NCBI GenBank assembly: GCA_025927545.1
Contig: JAICLE010000009.1
Coordinates: 1 to 58,992 of the forward strand
Origin: Gemmatimonadales bacterium
Lineage (GTDB): Bacteria > Gemmatimonadota > Gemmatimonadetes > Gemmatimonadales > GWC2-71-9
Direction: 5' to 3'
DNA: 58,992 bases
This document shows positions 40,779 to 49,590 of this stretch, in pieces. The notes beneath the pieces are model-generated. The model had not been told where the DNA came from. It did no database searches and worked only from the letters and a program-made list of their open reading frames with translations. Position 1 is the first letter of the stretch. Every line of letters begins with the position of its first letter. The translations under genes were made by a program, and so were the position numbers.

Positions 40779-40859
40779 ATGGGTCTCATTCTCCTCTGGC
40801 TGCTCGGAGTGCCGGGCATCATTATCCTGGTGCTGTTCCTGCTCGGTGTGGGCCACTGA
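40779..40859 (+). CDS. 26-residue single-helix membrane peptide
   Basis: ATG 40779 to TGA 40857, with ACAGGAG at 7 bp spacing. Apart from a few end residues it is one hydrophobic helix (LLWLLGVPGIIILVLFLLG) ending Gly-Val-Gly-His. The upstream ribosome site and the tight placement after a membrane protein gene argue that it is real. Similar tiny proteins act as regulators of membrane complexes; no function is claimed. The 260 bp after it, up to the DinB gene, hold nothing I can identify. Confidence 0.6.
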   Translation: MGLILLWLLGVPGIIILVLFLLGVGH

Positions 40860-41120
40860 TGGGCTCGGTCAAAGTTGCGTGACCGGGCCGCTCGCTGACT
40901 CGAAGACACCGATGGTACAGCCTTCCCGCAGCGTTCGGAGCAAGCTCGAGAGCAGCCGGCGCGGGAGGCGCAGCATGTCCAGCTCCGCCACCCGGCCGAC
41001 GTAGCTCGGCCCAGTTGCGTCGGCCAGGCCGAAGCGGCACAACAAGACCGCGAAGGGCCGGGCTCACACCGGCCCAGCGCCCTTCATGATCGAATCACGA
41101 CCCGCCCCCCCCAGGAGAAG

Positions 41121-41648
41121 ATGATGGCGCCCGTGAACGAGCTGGACCTGTTCCGTAAAGTGTGGGACAACGAAGCCCAGCTCACGATCGCGCTCCTCGA
41201 GGCGCTCCCGACCACGCAGTACGACTTCCGTCCCGACCCCGGCGGCCGCTCGCTCGGCGAGCTGGCCTGGCACCTGAGCGAGCTCGAGGGCTACATCAGC
41301 TTCGGCATCACCAAGGGCGCGGTCACGGTCCAGGAGGCCCCGCCCAACCTCCAGCGCCCGCGGGAGGTCCGGCTTCTGGCGCCGGGGTACCACCGAGTGC
41401 ACCAGGAAGCCGCGGCACGGCTCGCGGACCTGACCGAGGCGCAGCTCGACCGCGACATTCCGTTCGCCGACCGACGAATGCCTCTTCGCGACGTGCTGTG
41501 GGGCGCGATCCTGATGCACCTCATCCATCATCGCGGGCAGCTATCGCTGATGTGCCGGCTGGCGGGCGGCACGGCGCCGGGGATCTACGGGCCGAACCGC
41601 GAGGAGATGGCGGCAATGCGGGAGCGGGTGCGGACGGCCAACGCGTAG
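41121..41648 (+). CDS. DinB-family protein
   Basis: 175-residue four-helix bundle. Metal-binding histidines are likely in LAWHLSELEGY and ILMHLIHHRGQLSL, the latter being the DinB signature. Members are metal-dependent thiol transferases (bacillithiol or mycothiol linked) or damage-inducible proteins. CAGGAGAAG precedes the double ATG (41121 and 41124). It is convergent with the dienelactone hydrolase gene, whose stop is 1 bp away. Confidence 0.9.
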   Translation: MMAPVNELDLFRKVWDNEAQLTIALLEALPTTQYDFRPDPGGRSLGELAWHLSELEGYISFGITKGAVTVQEAPPNLQRPREVRLLAPGYHRVHQEAAARLADLTEAQLDRDIPFADRRMPLRDVLWGAILMHLIHHRGQLSLMCRLAGGTAPGIYGPNREEMAAMRERVRTANA

Positions 41649-41649
41649 G

Positions 41650-42387
41650 TCAGTGCGCGGTGGTGGCGTCGAGCAGCGCCGGCAGCGTCCGCCAGTGACG
41701 CTCCGCGGCGGCCGGATCGTAGGCGAGCGTGTCGCTCAGCACAAACCCATGCCTCGCGGGGTACGTCTCGATGGTGTGCTCCACGCCTGCCTCGCTCAGC
41801 GCCCGCTCGAGCCGCTGCTTCATCTCGTCGGTGAACGTCTGGTCCTCCACGGCGCCGGCGACATAGACGCGGGCCTGCATCCGCGGCGCAAGCCGGTGCG
41901 GGCTCTCCGGCGCGTCGGTGGCGAGCCGGCCGCCGTGGTACGAGGCGGCGGCTGCGACGCGCTCGGGGAAGGTGCCTGCCGCGGTGAGAGACATGAAGCC
42001 GCCAAGGCAATAGCCCGTGGTGCTGATGGGCCCGGGACGGACGTCGGGCTGCGCGGCCAGCCAGCCGATGAAGGCCGCCGTGTCGGACATGACGTTGGCC
42101 GGGGTGGCCAGCGCGAGGAACTTCTCCATCAGGACCTTGCGCTGCGCGGGGTCGCTGAACACCGTGCGCGCGTCCATCGGCGCGTAGGGACCGGAGCGAT
42201 AGAAGAGGTCAGGGAGCAGGACGAGGTAGCCGTACGTCGCCAGGCGCTCGCCGACGGCCAGCATCGCGGGGCGGATGCCGATGCCGTCCATGTAGACCAG
42301 GACGGCCGGCCACGGGCCCCCGCCGGCCGGACGATACACGAAACTCCGGCAGGTGCCGTCTCTGGTCTCGATCCCGAGCTCGCTCAC
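41650..42387 (-). CDS. Dienelactone hydrolase family protein
   Basis: 245 residues from GTG 42387. Alpha/beta hydrolase with a cysteine nucleophile in TTGYCLGGFMSL and catalytic His in YPARHGFVLSD; the Asp is probably in AGAVEDQTFTDE. Early motif PAVLVYMDGIGIRPAM replaces the oxyanion segment. It would open lactone rings or hydrolyse esters in aromatic or terpenoid breakdown. Start overlaps the SDR gene stop by 4 bp. Confidence 0.88.
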   Translation of the reverse strand: MSELGIETRDGTCRSFVYRPAGGGPWPAVLVYMDGIGIRPAMLAVGERLATYGYLVLLPDLFYRSGPYAPMDARTVFSDPAQRKVLMEKFLALATPANVMSDTAAFIGWLAAQPDVRPGPISTTGYCLGGFMSLTAAGTFPERVAAAASYHGGRLATDAPESPHRLAPRMQARVYVAGAVEDQTFTDEMKQRLERALSEAGVEHTIETYPARHGFVLSDTLAYDPAAAERHWRTLPALLDATTAH

Positions 42388-43976
42388 CAGTCGGTCGGCC
42401 GGAAGTCCTTGAGGAACCTGCCCCAGACGTGCACGCCGCTGTTCACTCCGTCGATGATCGGGTCCACGATCCGCGCCGCGCCGTCCACGATATCGAGCGG
42501 GGGATGGAACCGGTGCTCCGCCGTCTTCCTCGCGGCGATCTCCGCGGGATCCTCGTCGGTCACCCATCCCGTGTCCACCGCGTTCATGTGGATGCCGTCC
42601 TGCTGGTAGTCGGCCGCGGCGGTCCGGGTCATCATGTTGAGCGCCGCCTTGGCCATGTTGGTGTGCGGGTGGCGGGTTGTCTTGAAGTTGCGGTAGAACT
42701 GCCCCTCCATGGCCGACACGTTCACGATGTGGCGGGCCCGCCGGGGCGTCCGCAGCATGAGCGGCTTGAGGCGGGCGTTCAGGACGAACGGCGCCACCGC
42801 GTTCACGAGCTGCACCTCGAGCAGCTCGACCGACGGCACATCGGCCATCAGCATGCGCCAGGAGTTCCGCTCCCGAAGATCCACCTGCTGGCCGTCCGCG
42901 TCCAGGCGCCCCGATGGAAAGAGGTGAGCCGCGACGTCGTGCTCGTCCGGCAGGAGCGGCACCTGCGAGAGCTCGGCGGCGCTTGCGATGCCGGCGAGGC
43001 TCGGCAACCGCCGGTCGAACGCCGCGGGCCCGACGCTCGTCACGCCCTGGGGCTCGGAATGCCCGCCCCGCCAGGCTTCGTAGTGGCCCAGGAGCGCCTG
43101 AGCCGGCGGCGGCAGCATTCCCGCCGCGGCGCGCTCGGCCGCCAGCATGTGCGCATAGAATGCCGGCGGCCGGCGGACGGTCTGGCAGGCGTTGTTCACG
43201 ATAAAGTCCAGGCGCTCCCGGGTCGACACCAGCTCGTGGCAGAACGCTTCGACGCTCGGCGTGTGACGGAGGTCGAGCCCGAAGATCTCGAGCCGATCAC
43301 CCCAGTCGGCGAAGTCCGGCTCCCGCGCGTAGCGGGCGGCGGAATCGTGGGGGAACCGTGTCGTCACGATCAGGTGCGCGCCGGACCGGAGCAGCTTGAG
43401 TCCCGCCTGGTAGCCGATCTTGATCCGGCCGCCCGTCAGCAGCGCCACGGTGCCGCGCAGGTCGGCGAGCTCGGTGCGCTTGGCGAAGTTGAATTCGGCG
43501 CACGGGTGACAGAGCTGGTCGTAGAAGTGATGCAGCGTGGTGTAGTGCGCCTTGCAGACGTAGCAGTGCTGCCGGTCGATCGGCTCGCGGGGCGCGTCGG
43601 GATGGTGGACGTCCCCGGGATCGAATGTCTCGGGCGCGACCGGCGGGAACACGTTCGGGCTGGTGAACACCGGCTGCCGGCGGAGAGTACGGATGCCCGT
43701 GCTCTCCCGGACGGATTCTTCCCGCGCCACGCGTTCCGCCTTCCGCCGTCGGGCGGTGGCGCGGACGAGCTGGCGCCGGCTCGCGGCATCGGGCGCGTAG
43801 ACCTGGCCCGCGGCCTGGAGCAGGCGGCGCTGGTCAGCCGGGGGGACGTGGGCGAGCAGCGTCCGGTCGGCCACGATGCGCTCGAGGAGGACGACGGCGG
43901 CGCGCAGGTCGGCGATGAATGCGGCGTCGGCGGCGGGCGTCGGCGCCGGCTCGGCGATCTGCGTCGGGCTATTCAC
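42384..43976 (-). CDS. SDR oxidoreductase with an N-terminal four-cysteine motif
   Basis: 530 residues, twice the usual SDR length. A helical N-terminus (1-110) precedes a probable zinc site C138-Y-V-C141...C156-H-P-C159. A Rossmann domain follows with LLTGGRIKIGYQAGLKLL (about 180-197) and DFIVNNACQTVRR. The catalytic Ser is in VNVSAMEGQF, but the canonical Tyr four residues before Lys is Thr (TNMAKAAL). Either the active-site Tyr is supplied differently or the enzyme is atypical. Start GTG 43976 follows GGAG. Co-translated with the dienelactone hydrolase. Substrate unknown. Confidence 0.82.
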   Translation of the reverse strand: MNSPTQIAEPAPTPAADAAFIADLRAAVVLLERIVADRTLLAHVPPADQRRLLQAAGQVYAPDAASRRQLVRATARRRKAERVAREESVRESTGIRTLRRQPVFTSPNVFPPVAPETFDPGDVHHPDAPREPIDRQHCYVCKAHYTTLHHFYDQLCHPCAEFNFAKRTELADLRGTVALLTGGRIKIGYQAGLKLLRSGAHLIVTTRFPHDSAARYAREPDFADWGDRLEIFGLDLRHTPSVEAFCHELVSTRERLDFIVNNACQTVRRPPAFYAHMLAAERAAAGMLPPPAQALLGHYEAWRGGHSEPQGVTSVGPAAFDRRLPSLAGIASAAELSQVPLLPDEHDVAAHLFPSGRLDADGQQVDLRERNSWRMLMADVPSVELLEVQLVNAVAPFVLNARLKPLMLRTPRRARHIVNVSAMEGQFYRNFKTTRHPHTNMAKAALNMMTRTAAADYQQDGIHMNAVDTGWVTDEDPAEIAARKTAEHRFHPPLDIVDGAARIVDPIIDGVNSGVHVWGRFLKDFRPTDW

Positions 43977-44147
43977 GACAAGGGCTCCGGGGATGTGAGA
44001 TCGGGTGGCGGAATATACAGGGGCGCGCAGCCCGCGACGGCGATTCGCCGCGTGGCCCCGCGCCAGCACGGAGCTGAAGTCGAACCATAGTCGTGGCGGT
44101 CAGTTGCAGCGTGCCGCCGATCACGACGCGACGGGGTCCACTCCGAT

Positions 44148-45143
44148 ATGGGCCCCTGCGGATCGCCGCCGCAGGCCGCGCCGAGTGATTTCGACGAGTA
44201 CACGTTCACGGGCGCCAGGGGCGACGTGCTCACGGGATGGCTCCGGCCCGGCAGCGGGGTCACGGGCGGAGCTCTCGCCTTGTCGGTGCTTCCGGTCGGT
44301 GGGTTCTCCACGATAGCATCGGTGGGCCAGAACTTCGGGCGCGATTCGGCCGAGACCGGTCGGTTCATCCTGCCGGCGAACGGCTCGTACATGATCAGCG
44401 TGGGCGGGGCCGAGGGCCCCTATAGCTTCTCGATGCACCGGCTCGACACCCAGCCCGAGCACTCGGCCGCCGCCATTGCGCCCGGCACCAGCGTGACGTC
44501 CGAGCAGCTCGATTGGCCCGGCGACGTGGACGAGTTCGTGCTCTCGGCTGCGCCCGGCAGCGAGCTGCAGGTGATGCTGCAGGCCATGTCGAACGTCCTG
44601 GTCAGGCTCGAGGTAGACATGCCGGTGACATACGACAGCCTGAAGGGTGCTGAATCTCTTGGCTTCCTTCAGCCCACCGGACGGTTCCTCATGCCCGACG
44701 GCGGGGAGGCACGCATCCGGATCTACAATTCGGGCGGCAGCGGCGGGACGATCGGACCCTACAGCTTCAGTGTCATCCCGGTGGTGCGCGCGCCTGAGAG
44801 CGTAGGCGCGCCGTTGACCCGCGGAGCCGTTGTGCAGGGAGAGTCCCTCGACTACCCTGGCGACATCGACGAGTTCACCTTTCCGGCCAGCGCGGGCGAG
44901 ACGATCACCGCGTTTCTGCAGACTCCGCAGGGGTTCAACGGTTCCGGAGAAGCACTGCTCGAGGTGGTTGAGCCTGGCACCGGCGCCGTACTCGGCACGG
45001 CCGCGAGCTATAACCCCACGCCGGGGCCGTTCGGGGCGTCCACGGGGCCCATCACGCTCACGGCCTCGGGCACGTACCGATTGCGGGTCAGGTGTACGAA
45101 CGATCGGGGAGGCATGGGAGTATACGAGGTGATGGTGCAGTAA
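44148..45143 (+). CDS. Triple-repeat pre-peptidase-like protein, probably 5'-truncated
   Basis: 331 residues. Three repeats of about 100 residues each begin with a DE(Y/F)xF/VxAxxG motif (FDEYTFTGARGDVLTGWL; VDEFVLSAAPGSELQVML; IDEFTFPASAGETITAFL) and end with PYSFSVI-like strands. This resembles bacterial pre-peptidase C-terminal (PPC) domains of exported proteins. There is no signal peptide: the frame is closed by TAG about 60 bp upstream of the only ATG (44148), which has no ribosome site. The gene may have lost its 5' end, so it could be a remnant. Confidence 0.6.
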   Translation: MGPCGSPPQAAPSDFDEYTFTGARGDVLTGWLRPGSGVTGGALALSVLPVGGFSTIASVGQNFGRDSAETGRFILPANGSYMISVGGAEGPYSFSMHRLDTQPEHSAAAIAPGTSVTSEQLDWPGDVDEFVLSAAPGSELQVMLQAMSNVLVRLEVDMPVTYDSLKGAESLGFLQPTGRFLMPDGGEARIRIYNSGGSGGTIGPYSFSVIPVVRAPESVGAPLTRGAVVQGESLDYPGDIDEFTFPASAGETITAFLQTPQGFNGSGEALLEVVEPGTGAVLGTAASYNPTPGPFGASTGPITLTASGTYRLRVRCTNDRGGMGVYEVMVQ

Positions 45144-45168
45144 GAGAGTGCGTCACAAGGAGATCTCG

Positions 45169-45552
45169 ATGAGCACGACCTGGGAGCAGGACGTCCGCGC
45201 GCGCGAGGAGGAGAATCGCCTCGCGTTTCTCGCCGCGGACCTCGACGCCCTCGACCGGCTGTGGACCGACGACTTCCTCGTCAATTCGCCGATCAACGTG
45301 GTGAATGACAAGCGGCGGACACTCTCGCTGCTCGAGGCCGGCCGCGTCCGGCACACGTCCATGGTGATCGACATCGAGCACATGGCGCGCCACGGCGACG
45401 TGGTCGTCGTGATGGGAAGCGACCGGGTGACCGACGGGCCGGACGGCAGAGTATCGCACCGGCGGTTCACCAACCTCTGGCGACTCGACGGCGGCGCGTG
45501 GCGATGCTTCGCCCGGCACGCGAACGTGGTCGCGCGGGAGCCGGCGGCCTGA
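45169..45552 (+). CDS. NTF2-like (DUF4440-type) protein
   Basis: 127 residues. NRLAFLAADLDALDRLWTDDFLVNSP, VVVVMGSDRVT and FTNLWRLDGGAWRCFARHANVV fit the cone-shaped NTF2 fold common in small bacterial enzymes and binding proteins. Function unassigned. AAGGAG precedes ATG 45169. Confidence 0.85.
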   Translation: MSTTWEQDVRAREEENRLAFLAADLDALDRLWTDDFLVNSPINVVNDKRRTLSLLEAGRVRHTSMVIDIEHMARHGDVVVVMGSDRVTDGPDGRVSHRRFTNLWRLDGGAWRCFARHANVVAREPAA

Positions 45553-45575
45553 GCGGATGGCCAGGCCGGCGGCTG

Positions 45576-45974
45576 CTAAGCAGGCTGCGCGAACAGCACC
45601 ACGTTCCCGCCGGGCTCCCGGATGCCGATCTCGTCGGCACCGTAGAATGTCTGCCGCCGCGGCACCACGACTTCCATGCCCTCGATTGCCCGCTCGACCG
45701 CCGAGACGTCGCTCACCTCGATGTAGAGCGTGGCACCGGGCGGCGTATCGGCCAGCGCCGGGATGTCGTTCCGGACGCTGTCGCGGCTCTGGTACATTAC
45801 CTCGACGCCGTCCCGCGTGAGGATCACGAAGCCGAGCCGGTCGCCCTCGGGCACCTCGACCACCTTCGCGAAGCCCAACCGCTCCGTCCAGAACGGCAGG
45901 CATGGCTCGATGGCGTCCACGATGAGGACGGGGGAGAGCTTACGGAACTGGACCGATGACACGCGGGCCTCCAT
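45576..45974 (-). CDS. VOC/glyoxalase-fold protein
   Basis: 132 residues with two beta-alpha-beta modules: LSPVLIVDAIEPCLPFWTERLGFAKVVEV, VILTRDGVEVMY, LYIEVSDVSAVERAI and GIREPGGNVVLFAQ. The C-terminal Glu in IREPGGN is the usual metal ligand. Could be a lyase, dioxygenase or resistance protein. GGAAGGGA precedes ATG 45974. Confidence 0.87.
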   Translation of the reverse strand: MEARVSSVQFRKLSPVLIVDAIEPCLPFWTERLGFAKVVEVPEGDRLGFVILTRDGVEVMYQSRDSVRNDIPALADTPPGATLYIEVSDVSAVERAIEGMEVVVPRRQTFYGADEIGIREPGGNVVLFAQPA

Positions 45975-46119
45975 GGTTGGTTCCCTTCCGGTCTAGAGTA
46001 TCGGGGAGCCGTCCTCATGTCCATCAGCGCACACTATAGTTCTCCGGATGGACGCCTGCGGGCTCGACCGGCTCCAGGAGCCGCCGGAACTGCGCATGCC
46101 AACCGGGGGTGAGCGCGCC

Positions 46120-46581
46120 ATGCAGATCGTCGAAGGAGGCCTGGACGATCCGAGGGTCACCGGGCTGATCGATGTCCATCTGACCCGGGCACAGGAGGAG
46201 ACGGCACGGGGGAGCGCGCACGCCCTCGATCACTCCGGGTTACGGGCCCCCGAGGTGAGCTTCTGGTCCGCGTGGGAGGGCGACACGGTGGTCGCTGTCG
46301 GCGCGCTCAGGCGGTTGAGCGCGGATCACGGGGAGCTCAAGTCCATGCACACGGCGGAGGCGGCGCGCGGGCGGGGCGTGGGCTCGGCGATGCTGCGGCA
46401 CATCATGGCGGCCGCGCGGGCGCGCGGGATGTCGCGGCTGAGCCTGGAGACGGGGTCGTGGGCGTACTTCGCGCCGGCGCGGGCGCTGTACGTGCGGCAC
46501 GGGTTCGTGGAGTGCGGCCCGTTCGGGGAGTATCGGGCGGACCCGAACAGCGTATTCATGACGCTGACGCTGGAGAGGTGA
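46120..46581 (+). CDS. GNAT-family N-acetyltransferase
   Basis: 153 residues. The acetyl-CoA pyrophosphate loop is TAEAARGRGVGSAML; later strands SRLSLETGSWAYFAPARALYVRHGFVECGPFGEY are typical of the PhnO/YsnE-like branch. Acceptor unknown. ATG 46120 has GGGGGTGAG upstream and matches the family start. An alternative is ATG 46048, 7 bp after TATAGT, which would add 24 residues and be leaderless; that box may instead mark the transcription start. Confidence 0.85.
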   Translation: MQIVEGGLDDPRVTGLIDVHLTRAQEETARGSAHALDHSGLRAPEVSFWSAWEGDTVVAVGALRRLSADHGELKSMHTAEAARGRGVGSAMLRHIMAAARARGMSRLSLETGSWAYFAPARALYVRHGFVECGPFGEYRADPNSVFMTLTLER

Positions 46582-46926
46582 GGCGAAGCCAGGCGGGTGG
46601 AGTCGATCGGCTGCGGAACGCATGGTCGGCCACGCGCGTTCTGAATAATGGGCTGTTGGCATGTGGCTGCACGATACGTGGCAGCGGCACTGTTGAGTCC
46701 ATGTCATCCGAAGCGAACACGAGCGATCTCACCCGGGAATGGGTCGAAGCTCGCCGCCAAGATCCCTCGCTCCGCTCGGGATGACATCACGCCGCTCGGG
46801 ACTACATCACAGCGGTCGGAATGACATCACAACGTCAGGATGACGCGACAGTGATGGGGATGATCCGGGCTCAGGCAACTTTCGCCTCACCTGAGACTGC
46901 AGGCAGAACCGAAGGGAGAATCGCCA
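46582..46926. repeat. Gene-free stretch with degenerate palindrome and 20-bp direct repeats
   Basis: 345 bp without a credible gene. 46702-46732 (starting TGTCATCCGAAGCGAA) and 46760-46785 (GATCCCTCGCTCCGCTCGGG) form a degenerate inverted pair. From 46773 four 20-bp units follow (CGCTCGGGATGACATCACGC, then CGCTCGGGACTACATCACAG and two weaker copies) to 46851. The layout resembles the dispersed GTCATCCCGAGC/GCTCGGGATGAC palindromic repeats seen between genes in many high-GC genomes. The last 75 bp lead into msrA with a Shine-Dalgarno GAAGGGAG. Confidence 0.65.
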
Positions 46927-47460
46927 ATGGAAGAGCTGGAGAGAGGAAACCGCTCAGCCGTCGCCGGCCAGCGCACCGAGGTGGCCGTGCTGGCCGGCGG
47001 CTGCTTCTGGGGGGTGGAGGAGATCCTGCGCGCCGTACCCGGCGTGCTCGACACCGACGTGGGCTACACCGGCGGCTGGCTGCCGAACCCGACCTACGAC
47101 GACACGCACGAGAGCAAGTCGGGCCACGCGGAGGCGATCCGGGTCACCTTCGATCCGTCAGTGCTCAGCTACGAGGACCTGCTCGAGCAGTGGTTCTTCC
47201 GACTGCACGACCCGACCACGCTCAACCGCCAGGGCAACGATATCGGGACGCAGTATCGCTCGGCGATCTTTCCGCAGACGGAGGAGCAGCGGGAGATTGC
47301 GGAGCGGGTGAAGGCCCGGGTGGAGGCATCGGGCAAGTGGAAGCGGCCGATCACGACGACGATCGAACCGGCCGGCGCGTGGTACAGTGCGGAGGGATAT
47401 CACCAGGATTATCTGCGCAAGCATCCCGGCGGCTATAGCTGTCACTATCTGCGCGAGTAG
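46927..47460 (+). CDS. msrA: Peptide-methionine (S)-S-oxide reductase MsrA
   Basis: 177 residues. Active-site GGCFWG with Cys26, then GVLDTDVGYTGGW, GHAEAIRVTFDP, QYRSAIF and the C-terminal HQDYLRKHPGGYSCHYLRE. The C-terminal Cys (YSCH) is the likely resolving cysteine. It reduces methionine sulfoxide in damaged proteins in the cytoplasm. GAAGGGAG precedes ATG 46927. It stands alone, without msrB. Confidence 0.95.
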   Translation: MEELERGNRSAVAGQRTEVAVLAGGCFWGVEEILRAVPGVLDTDVGYTGGWLPNPTYDDTHESKSGHAEAIRVTFDPSVLSYEDLLEQWFFRLHDPTTLNRQGNDIGTQYRSAIFPQTEEQREIAERVKARVEASGKWKRPITTTIEPAGAWYSAEGYHQDYLRKHPGGYSCHYLRE

Positions 47461-47493
47461 CGGGTCTCGGCGTGCACGGCTGCCGTGTATCCG

Positions 47494-49434
47494 TCACCGG
47501 CAGCCGGAGAACGGGAGAGGCACGATGAGCTGGAACGGGCTTCCCCCGACTGGCTTGTCGCGCAGGGTGATGTCGATCCGCCAGACGCCGACCAGCAGAT
47601 TCAGCCGTGCGGAGTAGGTGCCGTCGCCGTTGTCGGCCGGGCGGACGGGGGTGGTCTGGTTGATTCGGATCTCGAACTCGTCACCGCCCCGCGTCACCCG
47701 GTTCCCGAAGGCGTCAAAGGCCGTGATGCCGACCGGAGCCGGGAGCTGGTTGAACTCGACGCAGGCCGGCACGATGGCGCGGCTCGCGCCCGCATCGGCC
47801 GCGCCCGGCCGCACCGCGCTGGCAAAGGGTGCGCCGGGCACCGCCGTCCGGGACACCTGGACCTGCACCCGATCGGTGCCGGCCTTGGACGGGGTATAGC
47901 TCGCGGTGTATCGCCCGCCGCCCTGATCGCTCGCTTTCACGGCGCCCCTGGGATTGGCCCCCGCCACTGAAACGGCAATCGTTCCCGCCTCCCCCACCAC
48001 ATCATTGCCCTGCGCGTCCCTGAGCCGGATCTCGACCGTGGTCGGCGCGCCCGCCGTGCCGTCGGGCACGGTGGCGCTGCTCTTCGCGGCGCTGGGAGTG
48101 CCGGGGGCGACGGTGACCTCGGCGGTTTCGGTCACGGCCGTCTCGGCGATCATGGCGGAGACCACGAGGCTGCCCGGCGTCGCGCCGCTCACAAGCCCTG
48201 TGGTCGATCCGTCGCCTCCCGTCGGTCGCGATGGTTGGGCCAGCGCGCTCCCGTCGCCGGTGGCGGAAAGCGTGACGTCCATCCCGGGGATTGGGTTGTC
48301 GAACCCGTCGCGGGCGGTAACCGTGATCGTGCTCCGGTTCGACCCTTCGGACGCCTTGATGGTCGCGGGAGCGGCGGTCACGGTGCTCTTGTCCGCGCTG
48401 ACCGGACCTGGGGTCCCGGTGGCGGTGAACACCACGGGACTCCCGCCCACGTTCAGACCGGAGAGGGTGGCCTCGAGGGTGTTGGCGCCGGCCGTTTGAC
48501 CCAGCGTCCAGTCGCCCGCGGTGGCCACGCCGTCGGTACCGGTCACGGGCGTGCGGTGATCCAGCGAGCCGCCGCCGCCGGTCACGGTGAATGCCACGGG
48601 GATGCCCGCGAGCGGATTGCCGCTCCGGTCGCGGACGGTCACCGCCGGCCGAACCGCCACAGCGGTCGCCACGACCGCCGACTGGCCGTCGCCGGCCGCG
48701 GCCTCGATGGAGCCCGGCGCGCCGACGCCGAGCGCGACCGTCGCGGTGGCGGGCGCGAACCCGTCGGCGGCGACGATGAGGGTACGGGTGCCGGGCGTGC
48801 CCTGGAGGGCGAGGCCGGCGAAGACGACTCCGCCGGCCGCGTCACTGGTCGCGGTGGTCGTGCCGGCCAGGCTGCCGTCGCCCACGAGGATCTGCGCCGT
48901 CACCACCACCCCATCGCGGGCGAGCGCATTGCCGGCAGCGTCGAGGAGCTGGAGCGCGGGCGCGGGATCGAGCGGCACGCCGCTGGTGGCTGTAGCAGGC
49001 GGCGTGACGGCGAAGGCCAGACGCGCGGCGACGCCGACCGTGGTGAACACTGCCGGCTCGGGAGTCTCGCCCACGCTGGCCAGGGCAGCGGTGGTGACGT
49101 AGGTGCCGAGCTCGGAACCCAGCACGCGCTCGGTTGCCGCGCGGCCATCGGTTAGCGTCAGGACGGCGGCGGGGTTCACGCTCCCGCCCGTTTCCGCGGT
49201 CCAAGTCACCTCGACCCCCGCCACCGGCGCGCCGAACGCGTCGACCACGCGCACCACGAGCGAGTCGCCCACCGGCTGGCCGATGGTGCCGCTCTGGCGG
49301 TCACCCCGCACGACCTGAATTTCGGACGGCTGGCCCTGATTCGGGAGCGCGAGATCGCCCGACCCGCAGGCCGCGAGGCCACCGAGGACGACGGGCAGGA
49401 ACGAGCGGACCTGCAAGGGACCGGAACGCGTCAT
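47494..49434 (-). CDS. Large Ig-like (Big/filamin-type) repeat lipoprotein
   Basis: 646 residues. Lipoprotein signal VVLGGLAACGSG, then about five or six Ig-like domains recognisable by DAFGAPVAGVEVTWTAETGGSVNP, LDAAGNALARDGVVVTAQ, RDRSGNPLAGIPVAFTVTGGGG, DGFDNPIPGMDVTLSATGDGS and RLRDAQGNDVVGEAGTIAVSV. The final part looks like a filamin-type repeat (DNGDGTYSARLNLLVGVWRIDITLRDKPVGGSPF). Such proteins are surface adhesins or scaffolds. It follows the kinase gene on the same strand after 156 bp. Confidence 0.85.
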   Translation of the reverse strand: MTRSGPLQVRSFLPVVLGGLAACGSGDLALPNQGQPSEIQVVRGDRQSGTIGQPVGDSLVVRVVDAFGAPVAGVEVTWTAETGGSVNPAAVLTLTDGRAATERVLGSELGTYVTTAALASVGETPEPAVFTTVGVAARLAFAVTPPATATSGVPLDPAPALQLLDAAGNALARDGVVVTAQILVGDGSLAGTTTATSDAAGGVVFAGLALQGTPGTRTLIVAADGFAPATATVALGVGAPGSIEAAAGDGQSAVVATAVAVRPAVTVRDRSGNPLAGIPVAFTVTGGGGSLDHRTPVTGTDGVATAGDWTLGQTAGANTLEATLSGLNVGGSPVVFTATGTPGPVSADKSTVTAAPATIKASEGSNRSTITVTARDGFDNPIPGMDVTLSATGDGSALAQPSRPTGGDGSTTGLVSGATPGSLVVSAMIAETAVTETAEVTVAPGTPSAAKSSATVPDGTAGAPTTVEIRLRDAQGNDVVGEAGTIAVSVAGANPRGAVKASDQGGGRYTASYTPSKAGTDRVQVQVSRTAVPGAPFASAVRPGAADAGASRAIVPACVEFNQLPAPVGITAFDAFGNRVTRGGDEFEIRINQTTPVRPADNGDGTYSARLNLLVGVWRIDITLRDKPVGGSPFQLIVPLPFSGCR

Positions 49435-49590
49435 GGGGGAAGCCCCGACGCCGAGCGTCGCTAGGCGGTGCGAATGGTGGCGGAGTCGTCTGGGCACGTA
49501 CTGCCGTCCCCAAAGGCTAGCGTGGAGGGCGCCCCGGGACCAGGACCGCGGGCAGCAGGGAGGCCGAGGCGGAGCATGGCGGGGAGGAGC

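Noticed and set aside
40860-41120. Possible gene in the gap before the DinB gene
   Set aside because: Only a Pro/Arg-rich minus-strand frame without motifs or a ribosome site; left as intergenic.
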